DNA from: Megamonas hypermegale
Lineage (GTDB): Bacteria; Bacillota; Negativicutes; Selenomonadales; Selenomonadaceae
Length of the DNA: 64,000 nucleotides
NCBI RefSeq assembly: GCF_900187035.1
Contig: NZ_LT906446.1
Location: 682,001 to 746,000 of the forward strand
Direction of reading: 5' to 3'
Part shown: positions 40,729 to 49,644 of the stretch, one piece after another
Position numbering within the stretch: position 1 is the first letter of the stretch
How the letters are laid out: the number at the start of each line of letters is the position of its first letter
Made by a program: the position numbers and the translations under genes
The notes under the pieces: generated by a model
What the model saw: only the letters and a program-made list of their open reading frames with translations
Told to the model about the DNA's origin: nothing
The model's database searches: none

Positions 40729-41189
40729 TTTTTTAATAGGTCATTTTCCATCCTTAATTGATAATTTTCTTGTTCCAATTGTTCAACATAAGAAAGTTCT
40801 TTTTTAGGTTTGTTAACTTTGTTTTTAGATTTTTTCATAGATGGTCTACCTCGTTTCTTAGAAACTAAGCCAGAAAATCCATAAGAGCTATACAATTTTT
40901 CCCATGTAGAAATTGTACCAGTATTAGGAATGGAAAATTTGGCTGCTGTTTGATTTAATGATAAATGATGTAGCCATTTATATTCAATAACTTTTTGTTT
41001 AAAGATAGGAGTATATTTACGATTTTTATGAAGAAGTTGTGAGATGCCACCATTTTCATAATGAAATATCCATCTACGAAGAGAAGCTGTATTTGGCATG
41101 TTTAGAATTTTAGATACATGAGAAATAGAATCTCCTTTTAAAACCATTTTAATTGCTTTAACTTTAAATTCATTTGAGTATTTAGTCAT
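40683..41189 (-). CDS. IS3-family transposase OrfA (HTH), copy A
   Basis: A 168-residue DNA-binding part with two helix-turn-helix segments (EFKVKAIKMVLKGDSI, then LNQTAAKFSIPNTGTIS), a basic linker KKRGRPSMKKSKNK and a C-terminal leucine-zipper-like stretch. The start ATG at 41189 follows TGGAGG. The longer open frame beginning inside the terminal repeat is not the true start. It differs from copy B at a few residues (HVSKI for HVAKI, SGLVSKK for SGLLAKK). Confidence 0.9.
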   Translation of the reverse strand: MTKYSNEFKVKAIKMVLKGDSISHVSKILNMPNTASLRRWIFHYENGGISQLLHKNRKYTPIFKQKVIEYKWLHHLSLNQTAAKFSIPNTGTISTWEKLYSSYGFSGLVSKKRGRPSMKKSKNKVNKPKKELSYVEQLEQENYQLRMENDLLKKWHALMKQWEKEGRH

Positions 41190-41358
41190 AAAAAAACTGC
41201 ACCTCCAAAAGTTGTTTTTTTGTCCAACTTTTGGGGTGCAGTTCATTTTACTATCGCTTTTTTTATTGTGATGTATAGGGCTATATTTATTAAGATAATT
41301 GAAATATAAATGATAGAAATGTACAATATTATTGTATTTTATATTTGGTGGTGATTTT

Positions 41359-42180
41359 ATGAAAAAAGTAATGGCTCCTTGTGTAGAGTGCTTTAAAGAA
41401 ACGGGTATACCTAATTTTAATTTTGTAATACAAGAACAAAATGATGAATGTGTATATTCATTTAAATGTGATAAAGGTCACGAATTCATATTGATACAGC
41501 AAATTCAAAGATTTGAATTAAAATTCGATATGGCTTGTTTTAGCTATATAAATGATGATTACAGTGCGGCTGTAATGCATTGTGCTTCAGCTCTTGAGCG
41601 TTTTAGAGAATTTTTTGTGCAAGCGGTATGGCTTAATAATAATTGCAAAGAAAATATAGCTTTATATGAAAAATATTGGAAAAAAGTAAAATCTAGGTCT
41701 GAAAACCAATTAGGTACATTTTATGTAGTTTATTTCTCTAAATTTGGGGATTTAGATGATGTAATTGAGCGTGAAGTAAAATTCACACAAGGTGATGTTT
41801 AATTTAGAAATAATGTAGTGCATAAGGGATTTTATGCTAATCGGGAAAGAACTTTTGCATACTTAGAAAAAGTATATAAATATATTTCTATTTTATTAAA
41901 ATATTTAAATGACAGATATGCGAATGGTATAAAAGAAGCTATATCATATAATATCGAAACTAATGTAAACGAATACAAAAAATCTTGTAACAAAAAAGTT
42001 TGTTCATCTACAATAACAGAATATCATGTTATATCTTTAAGTGATTTGGAAAATATCGAAAATCCAAAACCATTACTTGATAGAATAAATACTTATATTG
42101 ATATGACAAATAAGGTTAATAGTATGATTACTAATAAGCCGAGCGATTTTGTAGAAAGAATAATTCAGCATAATAAATAG
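41359..42180 (+). pseudogene. HEPN-like, zinc-knuckle protein interrupted by one in-frame stop
   Basis: ATG 41359 (GGTGGTG upstream) opens 147 codons with a C-terminal half rich in helices (MHCASALERFREFFVQ) after an N-terminal CVEC ... CDKGH zinc-like knuckle. TAA at 41800-41802 stops it. The same frame then continues without a break for 125 more codons to 42180, starting FRNNVVHKGFY. R-x4-H in that sequence (codons 150-155) is the HEPN motif found in many defence RNases. A single GAA-to-TAA change would account for the stop. Either it is a recent pseudogene or the two halves are made separately. The function of the intact protein is unknown. Confidence 0.7.
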
Positions 42181-42301
42181 ATAAATATATAAATAATTTA
42201 TTAGACAAATGTTAATTTATATTAAGTCTTTTTACTAAAAAATATTAAAATTCTATTAAATAAAGAAAAGTAAAATATATAGCTAAATATCTAAAATGTG
42301 A

Positions 42302-42345
42302 TATAATGAATGTAATACTATGCTATAGTGTATTAATATACTATA
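42302..42345 (+). promoter_or_regulatory. fabV promoter -10 and adjoining palindrome
   Basis: TATAAT at 42302-42307 is followed at 42324-42345 by a 22-bp near-perfect palindrome, TATAGTGTATT then AATATACTATA. It lies just downstream of the presumed transcription start, a position suited to a repressor. No convincing -35 is visible. A fatty-acid repressor is a guess. Confidence 0.45.
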
Positions 42346-42387
42346 TGCACAAAAAACTTAGATACTCTAAGTAAAGGGGATTTATAT

Positions 42388-43560
42388 ATGATTATTAAGC
42401 CAAGAGTAAAAGATTTTATATGTTTGACTTCTCATCCTGAAGGCTGTAAAGAAAATGTTCGCCGTCAAATCGAATATGTAAAAAATCAGCCTAAAGTTGA
42501 TTTGGGTAAACGTGTATTGGTAATCGGCGCATCCACTGGTTACGGATTAGCATCTCGTATTTGTGCTGCTTATGGTAGCGGAGCTTCTACTATCGGTATT
42601 ATTTTCGATAAACCAGCTCATGGAAAACGCACTGCTACAGCTGGCTGGTACAATACAGCAGCTTTTGAAGAAATAGCTAAAGCTGATGGACTTTATGCTA
42701 AAACTATAAATGGCGATGCTTTTTCACAAGAAATCAAAGCAAAAACTATCGAATTAATCAAAAAAGATTTTGGTCAAATCGACATGATAGTTTATTCTCT
42801 TGCTGCTCCACGTCGCACTACAGCTGATGGTACTATGTACTCTTCCGTACTTAAAACAGTAGATAAACCATTTACAGCTAAAACTCTTAACTTAAAAACA
42901 AATGAAGTTACCGAAGCCACACTTCCTCCAGCAACTCCTGAAGAAGTTGAAGCAACTATTAAAGTTATGGGTGGCGAAGACTGGGCAGATTGGATGCACG
43001 CATTAAAAGATGCAGACGTACTTGCACCAAACGCTTTGAGCATTGCATATTCCTATATTGGTTCAAAAATCACTTATCCAATATATTATGAAGGCACTAT
43101 CGGTGCTGCTAAACAAGATTTATATAAAACAGCTGAAAACTTACGCAAAGAAGGCTTTAATGCCGTTATTTCTGTAAATAAAGCATTGGTAACACAGTCT
43201 AGCTCTGCTATTCCTATTGTACCTTTATATGTTGCAGTAATGTATCGTGTAATGAAAGATAAAAATGTTCATGAAGGAACTATTCAACAGATGTCCCGCT
43301 TATGGCATGAATATTTATCTAAAGATAACCCAGTAAAAGATGATGAAGGACGTATACGCATCGATGATTTAGAAATGCGCGATGATGTTCAGGAAACAAT
43401 CTTCAAATATTGGGATATTGTAAACAATGATAATTTAAAACAATATGCTGATGTTGAAGGCTATTGGAATGATTTCTACAACTTATTTGGTTTTGGTTTC
43501 GATAACGTAGATTATGATGCAGATGTAAATCCAGATATTGAAATCGATTTAGTAAAATAA
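42388..43560 (+). CDS. fabV: FabV-type trans-2-enoyl-CoA/ACP reductase
   Basis: NADH-dependent reduction of the enoyl intermediate, the last step of the fatty-acid elongation cycle (or of crotonyl-CoA in fermentation). 390 residues. The N-terminus MIIKPRVKDFICLTSHPEGC and the Rossmann motif LVIGASTGYGLASRI are diagnostic, as is DMIVYSLAAPRRT. The catalytic Tyr-x8-Lys motif of this family is seen around AYSYIGSKITYPIYYEGTIG. FabV is naturally resistant to triclosan in known cases. AAAGGGG precedes the ATG. It is monocistronic. Confidence 0.95.
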   Translation: MIIKPRVKDFICLTSHPEGCKENVRRQIEYVKNQPKVDLGKRVLVIGASTGYGLASRICAAYGSGASTIGIIFDKPAHGKRTATAGWYNTAAFEEIAKADGLYAKTINGDAFSQEIKAKTIELIKKDFGQIDMIVYSLAAPRRTTADGTMYSSVLKTVDKPFTAKTLNLKTNEVTEATLPPATPEEVEATIKVMGGEDWADWMHALKDADVLAPNALSIAYSYIGSKITYPIYYEGTIGAAKQDLYKTAENLRKEGFNAVISVNKALVTQSSSAIPIVPLYVAVMYRVMKDKNVHEGTIQQMSRLWHEYLSKDNPVKDDEGRIRIDDLEMRDDVQETIFKYWDIVNNDNLKQYADVEGYWNDFYNLFGFGFDNVDYDADVNPDIEIDLVK

Positions 43561-43562
43561 TA

Positions 43563-43598
43563 AAAAAACGGGACTATTATAATATAGTTCCGTTTTTT
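43563..43598 (+). terminator. Terminator of fabV
   Basis: AAAAAACGGGACTAT / ATAGTTCCGTTTTTT stem with one wobble pair. Confidence 0.9.
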
Positions 43599-43640
43599 AC
43601 ATATGAAAACGTATAATACAACACATGAGGAGATGAAACC

Positions 43641-44450
43641 ATGACACTTGAACAACAGTTTTTATCTACAGCAGGTCGTATAAATCGTAAAATATTTGTA
43701 CAATATGTTTTTGCATTTATTTTGCTTTGTATATTGCTTGCTATTCCTACGATTTTATTAAACTTTACTAGAAGTGGTTTTATTGTGGAAATCATCTCCA
43801 GTATAACTTTTATAATAATAGAATTAGCCATGCTTCCAGGTATTTTTTTAAGTGTTAAACGGTTGCATGATTTAAATAAATCGGCTCTTTTTGTCATATA
43901 TTATATTTTGCCACTTATAAATATTGCTTTACTGCTTTATTTAATCTTTTTTAAAGGTAGTGCAGGTGATAATAAATATGGTGCAAGTCCGCTTGATGAT
44001 GATTACGATGAGAATTTTAGTGAAAATCCTCTACCTAAAAGTTTAGATATGATGGATATTCTTGAACAAAAATTTTTCTCGACTGTAGGGAGAGTTAATC
44101 GCAAACCTTTAATACTGTATTTAATATTTTTAATCGTATGCGGTATTATTGGATTTTCAATTTATTATGTATTTTTCATGGTAAATCCAGCCGCTTTATA
44201 TATGGATATAGTTTCTAGCGGTGAAATCTTGTTGATGTATTATTTGTTTACTGCGTATATTTTTATCACTATGCCTTTGCGATTTTTACTCATACGTCGT
44301 TTACACGATTTAAATTTATCTGGTTGGTGGAGTATACTCGGCATTATTTTGCCATATGGCTATATCGTATTGACAATTATACTAATATTTATAAAAGGCT
44401 CAATTAAAGAAAATAAGTACGGCAAAAGCCCTTTAGTTAGAGATAATTAA
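43641..44450 (+). CDS. Tandem DUF805 membrane protein
   Basis: A 269-residue membrane protein with two copies of a DUF805-like unit. Each begins with EQ(Q/K)FxSTxGRxNRK, has three to four helices with a VKRLHDLN / IRRLHDLNLSGWW motif, and ends in FxKGSxxxNKYGxSPL. The units span about 1-125 and 138-269. This is an internal gene duplication in a family usually present as single units. Function is unknown. GAGGAG lies before the ATG. Confidence 0.85.
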   Translation: MTLEQQFLSTAGRINRKIFVQYVFAFILLCILLAIPTILLNFTRSGFIVEIISSITFIIIELAMLPGIFLSVKRLHDLNKSALFVIYYILPLINIALLLYLIFFKGSAGDNKYGASPLDDDYDENFSENPLPKSLDMMDILEQKFFSTVGRVNRKPLILYLIFLIVCGIIGFSIYYVFFMVNPAALYMDIVSSGEILLMYYLFTAYIFITMPLRFLLIRRLHDLNLSGWWSILGIILPYGYIVLTIILIFIKGSIKENKYGKSPLVRDN

Positions 44451-44452
44451 AG

Positions 44453-44503
44453 AAAAAACTTGCTTTTAAAGTTAACCAAAGTTAGCCCAAAGCAAGTTTT
44501 TTT
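44453..44503. terminator. Bidirectional terminator between DUF805 and RibU-like genes
   Basis: AAAAAACTTGCTTT pairs with AAAGCAAGTTTTTTT across a ~20-base loop; the genes converge on it. Confidence 0.85.
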
Positions 44504-44509
44504 ATTTTA

Positions 44510-45052
44510 TTACATATTATGAATGAAGCGAGAAATAGGTTTATATACAAACCAAGTTATAATGGCATTTACACCTGCTTTAATTAAATTAAATGGAATG
44601 ATTGCAGGTAATAAAAGTTCAACAACTTTTCCCATCGGTGCGCCTAAGAAAAGCGGTGTAAATATCAAATTGCAAATTACCATTACCACAGTCATTGTCA
44701 AAGCACCGCAAATAAGCGAGATAAGTGCTGCCATTTTTGTTCTAGTTCGTTGATAAATCATACCTGCAACAAACACGAAACTGCCAGTTGCAAGGATATG
44801 CATTAAAACACCGATTGGACCACCATCACCGCTGATGAAAAGTCCCTGTATAACTGATACAAGAACGGTTAAAATAAGACCACCGCTAGTGCCGAATAAA
44901 AAAGTACCAATCAATATCGGAATATCTGCTGGGTCATATTTCATAAAAGGAACGGCTGGCAAAATAGGAAAATTAATCAATAAGATTAACACTAAAGATA
45001 ATGCGGTAAGCATTCCCATGCCAGTTAAAGTACGTGTTTTATTTGTTAACAT
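44510..45052 (-). CDS. ECF transporter S component, RibU-like
   Basis: A 180-residue membrane protein with six helices. The pattern LINFPILPAVPFMKYDPADIPILIGTF and GGPIGVLMHILATGSFVFVAG matches the riboflavin-binding RibU group of energy-coupling-factor transporters. It would need the shared EcfAA'T module encoded elsewhere. I looked for an FMN riboswitch in the 137-base leader (45053-45189) and saw none, so riboflavin specificity is not independently supported. AGGAG precedes the ATG. Confidence 0.8.
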   Translation of the reverse strand: MLTNKTRTLTGMGMLTALSLVLILLINFPILPAVPFMKYDPADIPILIGTFLFGTSGGLILTVLVSVIQGLFISGDGGPIGVLMHILATGSFVFVAGMIYQRTRTKMAALISLICGALTMTVVMVICNLIFTPLFLGAPMGKVVELLLPAIIPFNLIKAGVNAIITWFVYKPISRFIHNM

Positions 45053-45189
45053 TTAAAATCTCCTAACATAAAATGATAAAATCAATTTATATTTTATACA
45101 ATAATTATCACTTATTCATAAATAATAAAATTTTTATCATAAAGCTTTATAAAATATATAATAATATATTTTGTCTTGTATTGGCAACA

Positions 45190-45999
45190 TTAAGCGATTT
45201 GAACTTCTATTTTCATTAAATAATCATTGAAATCTGCTTCAGATAAATAATTTAGTAAATCTTCTTCATATATATTGCCGATGACTTTATAGCCACTTTG
45301 AGTAAGTTCATCAATAAAAATCATGTATTTTTCGATTAAATCGCTATATGAACCATAAACGTATTTGACTGCATATTTTCCCGCTGGCTTTGTATGCAGT
45401 TGTTTGCTATTTACTTTTTTATCTATCTTTGTACTATAAAAAGTTGTTTTAAAAGTTTTATTATCGATATTTTCTTTACTGATAATTTCTCCAATCATAA
45501 ATGTATACGAATAATTGTGTTTTACACAGTAGTTTATATGGTTGAAGATAGCTTCACAAACTAATTTTTCTGTATATTTTTCTTCACCTGGTGTAACGAT
45601 AAAATATTCTTCTTCTCTATTGACGAAAGATATTTTATCCGTTTCTACATCAAAAGCATTTTGTGTGATATTTATGGTGTTTTTTAGTAAACTGCGCAAT
45701 CGTTTTAATCGCTCAATCTCTTCGCGCATTTTCTTATCTTTTTCTTTGAGCATATTTAGAAAAATAGTGGTATTTCTTTTATCCATATAATTTTTTATTT
45801 CTATTAAATTCATGCCAACTTCTTTTAAAAGCGATATCATATCAAATAAATAAGCTTGATTGACAGAATAATATCTATAGCCATTTTCGCCAACCTTGGC
45901 TGGCTTTAATAAACCGATAGTATCGTAATGAAATAATGTATCTTTTGTTGTATTGCACAGTTTGGCAAATTCTCCTGTTTTAAAATACGTTTGCGACAT
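45190..45999 (-). CDS. MerR-family regulator with effector-binding domain
   Basis: A 269-residue regulator of the BmrR type. The N-terminal winged helix (FKTGEFAKLCNTTKDTLFHYDTIGLLKPAK, NGYRYYS) is followed by a dimerisation coiled coil (~75-120) and a GyrI-like ligand domain in the C-terminal half (about 130-265, with KPAGKYAVKYVYGSY). Such proteins usually activate efflux genes in response to hydrophobic drugs; no transporter adjoins it. The region upstream (46000-46170) holds no gene. Confidence 0.88.
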   Translation of the reverse strand: MSQTYFKTGEFAKLCNTTKDTLFHYDTIGLLKPAKVGENGYRYYSVNQAYLFDMISLLKEVGMNLIEIKNYMDKRNTTIFLNMLKEKDKKMREEIERLKRLRSLLKNTINITQNAFDVETDKISFVNREEEYFIVTPGEEKYTEKLVCEAIFNHINYCVKHNYSYTFMIGEIISKENIDNKTFKTTFYSTKIDKKVNSKQLHTKPAGKYAVKYVYGSYSDLIEKYMIFIDELTQSGYKVIGNIYEEDLLNYLSEADFNDYLMKIEVQIA

Positions 46000-46171
46000 G
46001 GTATTTATCCTTTCTGTACATTTTTTGTTAAACCCTAAAAAATGGAAGTTACAATATAACTTCCATGAATTTTTATCACTAATAAAGCATTATACCATAT
46101 ATTTTTATTTGCTCCTATTTAATAAAATTTTAATAAAATGAACGTTATTTTTTACAAATAAGTCTTATAAA

Positions 46172-46210
46172 AAAAGGATATGCAAAGTTGTAGCTCTACA
46201 TATCCTTTAT
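46172..46210 (-). terminator. Terminator of the EF-G-like gene
   Basis: Minus strand: AAAGGATATG / CATATCCTTT stem followed by T-rich sequence, 13 bases after the stop codon. Confidence 0.85.
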
Positions 46211-46222
46211 TATATTTAATTA

Positions 46223-48280
46223 TTATTTATTTCTTTCTGCTACAATTTTTTCGCTGATTTTAGCTGGAACTTCTTCATAATGAGAGAAGGTCATTGTGTA
46301 GCTACCGCGTCCCTGTGTTGCAGAACGAAGGTCTGTAGCATATTTATAAAGTTCAGCTTGTGGTACTTGTGCTTCAATGATACATACAGAATGGGAAGGA
46401 CTTTCTGTGCTCAAAATACGGCCACGTTTTGTATTGATACCACTGATTACATCGCCCATGTAGTATTCTGGAATAGTAATTTTCAAATTGCAATATGGTT
46501 CTAAAAGTACAGGTTTTGCTTCTGGAACACCTTTTTTAATTGCAATAGCTGCTGCTGTTTTAAATGCCATTTCAGAAGAGTCTACTGTATGATAAGAACC
46601 ATCATATAAATTTACTTTGATATCCACCATTGGATAGCCAGCTAAAATACCATTTTGCAATGTTTCGCGCACGCCTTTTTCTACAGCTGGAATGTATTGA
46701 CGTGGTACAGCACCGCCTACGATAGTTTCTGTAAATGTAACGCCACTGCCCTGTTCACCAGGTGAGAATTCAAGCCATACATCGCCATATTGACCGTGAC
46801 CACCACTTTGTTTTTTGTGTTTACCTTCAACTTTGCTAGTGCCACGAATTGTTTCGCGATAAGCGATTTCTGGTTTATAAAGTTTAGCAGTTACGCCGAA
46901 TTTATTTAAAAGTTTTTCTAATGCGATATCCAAATGAGCTTCGCCAACGCCGCTGATTAATAAATCGCCAGTTTCTGTATTTTTTTCTAATTTCAATGTA
47001 GGGTCTTCATCAATCAAACGATTTAATGCGTTACCGATTTTATCTTCATCAGTTTTCTTATCAGCTTTGATTGCCATTGTAAACATAGAATCAGCAAATT
47101 CAACTGGTTCATAGCGAATAGGGCTTTGAGCATCGCAAAGAGTGTCGCCTGTTTTTGTGGATTGTAATTTAGTTACAATCACGATATCGCCAGCATGAGC
47201 GATTTTTTGTGCTTGCTGATTTTTACCACAAGCAGTATAGAAATTAGCTACGCGTTCAGTTTTATCGCATACGCTATTGTATACCATGGCATTTTCTTGC
47301 AATGTTCCAGATAAAACTTTCAAATAGCTTATACGACCGATAAATTGGTCAACTACTGTTTTAAATACATAACCAGAGAATGCATCTTCTGTATTGCGTT
47401 CGATGAGTTCATTTGTTTTTGGATTTACGCCCATAGAAGAACGGAAATATGGAGTAGGCATATATTCAACAATACTGTTCATGAGTTGTCTAAAGCCGAT
47501 ACCTTTTGCAGCACTACCGCAAAGTACAGGGAAAATACGTGCATTTACGATACCTTCAATCAATGCTGCAGCAACTTCTGTTTCAGTTATTTCTTCGCCT
47601 TCTAAATATTTTTCCAAAAGTTCATCATTGAATTCCGCACAAGTTTCCATGAGCATATGGCGAGCTTCATCGACTTCTTCTTCCATATATTCTGGAATTT
47701 CATAAATCAAATCTTTATTTTTAATTAAAACTTTTGTATTCATTGTGATGAGGTCTGCTACACCTTGGAAGCTGTCTTCACTACCGATTGGAAGCTGAAT
47801 AGGTACAACGCCTTTACCGTATTTAGCGCGAAGTTCTTCTACAACTTTATTGAAATCAGCATGTTCTCTATCCATTTTATTGATAAAAATTGCACGAGGA
47901 AGAGAAAGTTCTTCTGCATATTGCCATGCTTTATCAGTTTCAACTTCTACACCAGAAACAGCAGATACTACTACAATAGCAGCTTCACAAGCCATTAAAG
48001 CGGATTTTACCTCTCCTGTAAAATCAGGATATCCAGGAGTATCCAACAAGTTTATTTTATAACCCTGCCATTGGCAAGAGGCAAGTGAAGTGTCAATCGT
48101 CATTTTGCGTTTGATTTCTTCTGGTTCATAATCGAGGACAGATGTTCCGTCTTCTGATTTACCAACACGATTAACAGTGCCACTTTTAAATAAACAGTTT
48201 TCTGCAATCAATGTTTTTCCAGATTTTCCGTGTCCTACTAAAGCTAAGTTTCTCAATTGAATACTATTAAATTCTGTCAT
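46223..48280 (-). CDS. Elongation factor G-like GTPase (second EF-G)
   Basis: A 685-residue translational GTPase that is not the main fusA. G1 is GHGKSGKT, where canonical EF-G has AHxDxGKT; G3 is LLDTPGYPDF, and G4 is INKMDRE. EF-G domains II to V follow, including SGVGEAHLDIALEKL and QYGDVWLEFSPGE. This fits the divergent EF-G2/FusA2 group seen in Firmicutes, whose role (possibly recycling or stress translation) is not settled. It is alone, away from rpsL-rpsG-tuf. AGGAGGG precedes the ATG. Confidence 0.88.
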   Translation of the reverse strand: MTEFNSIQLRNLALVGHGKSGKTLIAENCLFKSGTVNRVGKSEDGTSVLDYEPEEIKRKMTIDTSLASCQWQGYKINLLDTPGYPDFTGEVKSALMACEAAIVVVSAVSGVEVETDKAWQYAEELSLPRAIFINKMDREHADFNKVVEELRAKYGKGVVPIQLPIGSEDSFQGVADLITMNTKVLIKNKDLIYEIPEYMEEEVDEARHMLMETCAEFNDELLEKYLEGEEITETEVAAALIEGIVNARIFPVLCGSAAKGIGFRQLMNSIVEYMPTPYFRSSMGVNPKTNELIERNTEDAFSGYVFKTVVDQFIGRISYLKVLSGTLQENAMVYNSVCDKTERVANFYTACGKNQQAQKIAHAGDIVIVTKLQSTKTGDTLCDAQSPIRYEPVEFADSMFTMAIKADKKTDEDKIGNALNRLIDEDPTLKLEKNTETGDLLISGVGEAHLDIALEKLLNKFGVTAKLYKPEIAYRETIRGTSKVEGKHKKQSGGHGQYGDVWLEFSPGEQGSGVTFTETIVGGAVPRQYIPAVEKGVRETLQNGILAGYPMVDIKVNLYDGSYHTVDSSEMAFKTAAAIAIKKGVPEAKPVLLEPYCNLKITIPEYYMGDVISGINTKRGRILSTESPSHSVCIIEAQVPQAELYKYATDLRSATQGRGSYTMTFSHYEEVPAKISEKIVAERNK

Positions 48281-48404
48281 ATAAAAATCCCTCCTGGATA
48301 TAAAATCTTTTTCAATTTATCTATATTTATAAATATTCTCTGAAAATTGCTAATTACCTTTAATTTGTTAAAAATATTTTTAAAATATCTGTTTTTATGG
48401 TAAT

Positions 48405-48447
48405 AAAAAAGCTTCATGAAAGAGTAATTTTACTTTTCATGAAGCTT
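48405..48447 (-). terminator. Terminator of the telA-type gene
   Basis: A strong 17-bp stem, AAGCTTCATGAAA paired with TTTCATGAAGCTT at its base, with a T6 run on the minus strand. Confidence 0.9.
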
Positions 48448-48470
48448 GATATTCATTAAAATAACGAATT

Positions 48471-49625
48471 TTATCTATGAGCTAATAATGTTTGTTTTAA
48501 GCGGTCTTCAATTTGAACGAGTTCAGCTTCAGCAGCTTTGCGTTTTTGGCGTCCTTCTTGCTGAATTTTAATCGTTTCTTCAATAGTGCTGATTAAATCA
48601 TCATTGACTTTTTTTACTGTTTCAATATCAACGATGCCACGTTCTGTTTCGCGAGCCGTTTCAAGTGTGCTTTGTTTGAGCATTTCTGCATTGCGACGCA
48701 AAAGTTCATTTGTTGTGTTGGTGATTTCACGTTGCATTTGCAAAACTTTTTGTTGGCGGGATAAACCAAGCGCTATGACAATCTGACTTTTCCAAAGTGG
48801 AATTGTGTTAAAGATAGCACTTTGCACTTTATCCACAAGTACTTTATCATTATTTTGAATTAGACGAATTTGAGGAGCTGTTTGAATGGCAATTGTTTTG
48901 CTGAGTTTTAAGTCATGGACTTTCTTTTCAAAGCGACTTACAGCATTTTCAAAATCGCTGACGAGTTGTACTGCCATTTGATTTTGTAAATTAGCGGCTT
49001 CTTGGCGCAATCTAGGAATTGTCTGTGTTTGCAATTCTTGAATTTTTTCTTCGCCAGCTCTTATATACAGCTGTAATTCTTTAAAGTATTCTACGTTTTT
49101 ATCGTACATGGTATCAAACATAACGATGTCTTTGAGCATTACCATGCGTGCTTTATCCAATTCAGCTTGAATTTTATCCACTTGAACGGATAATTTATCG
49201 TATTCAGCCATCATATTTTGAGCTTTACCGACGAGTGAGCCGAGAATTGGTATTTTTTTAATAAAGCTACCATTACTGCTACCATCAACTTCAAAACCTT
49301 TTACTTTCACTACGAGATTGCTGAGCAATTCGCCTACGTAGCCACTATCTTTGCTGCGAATGTTATTTAAAATTGTATCTGAGAATTCAGCGATATTTCT
49401 TTGAGCGTTGACACCGTATTGGACAGAAGCCTGTGAATCAGTTAAATCAATGGCGTTTTTTATTTCATCAATACGTTTACGGTCTTCTGGTGAAATGAGT
49501 TCTGTTTGTTGTGTAACTTTAGCTATTTCTTTGCTCGGTTCTACAGTTTGAATTTGTGTCTGTGTTTGGGCATTGAATTCTCGTTCTTTTGCTTTTAATA
49601 AATCATCTAAACTAATATCTGCCAT
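48471..49625 (-). CDS. TelA-like toxic anion resistance protein
   Basis: A 384-residue mostly helical protein of the TelA/KlaA family. The N-terminal charged region is followed by NAIDLTDSQASVQYGVNAQRNIAEFSD, a family block, and by long coiled coils to the end; SAIFNTIPLWKSQIVIALGL is another conserved block. Family members are linked to tellurite and cell-wall-antibiotic tolerance, with unknown mechanism. ATG 49625 is preferred over 49634 because AGGGG lies at the right distance. It is 19 bases downstream of the xpaC-type gene, the usual pairing. Confidence 0.88.
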   Translation of the reverse strand: MADISLDDLLKAKEREFNAQTQTQIQTVEPSKEIAKVTQQTELISPEDRKRIDEIKNAIDLTDSQASVQYGVNAQRNIAEFSDTILNNIRSKDSGYVGELLSNLVVKVKGFEVDGSSNGSFIKKIPILGSLVGKAQNMMAEYDKLSVQVDKIQAELDKARMVMLKDIVMFDTMYDKNVEYFKELQLYIRAGEEKIQELQTQTIPRLRQEAANLQNQMAVQLVSDFENAVSRFEKKVHDLKLSKTIAIQTAPQIRLIQNNDKVLVDKVQSAIFNTIPLWKSQIVIALGLSRQQKVLQMQREITNTTNELLRRNAEMLKQSTLETARETERGIVDIETVKKVNDDLISTIEETIKIQQEGRQKRKAAEAELVQIEDRLKQTLLAHR

Positions 49626-49644
49626 AAAAATCAACCCCTATTTA

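Larger units (their letters stand above)
39804..41245 (-). mobile_element. IS3-family, IS150-type insertion sequence, copy A (1442 bp)
   Basis: The ends TGATATGCACCC and (on the other side) TGAACTGCACCCC form imperfect terminal inverted repeats ~25 bp long, beginning TG as in the IS3 family. It contains orfA and an overlapping orfB. Length equals copy B exactly. A direct repeat of TTT or TTTT borders it, consistent with a 3-4 bp target duplication in a T-rich loop. Both genes are intact. Confidence 0.93.
39786..41264 (+). terminator. ctp terminator split by an IS insertion
   Basis: The left arm AAAAAAGCGGTAGT (39786-39799) and the right arm ACTATCGCTTTTTTT (41250-41264) are complementary with one wobble pair. 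They flank the IS exactly, so the element sits in the loop of the former ctp terminator. Read-through of ctp into the IS (antisense) is likely. Confidence 0.8.

Noticed and set aside
44510-45189. FMN riboswitch upstream of the RibU-like gene
   Set aside because: The 137-base leader is AT-rich with none of the conserved FMN-aptamer segments.
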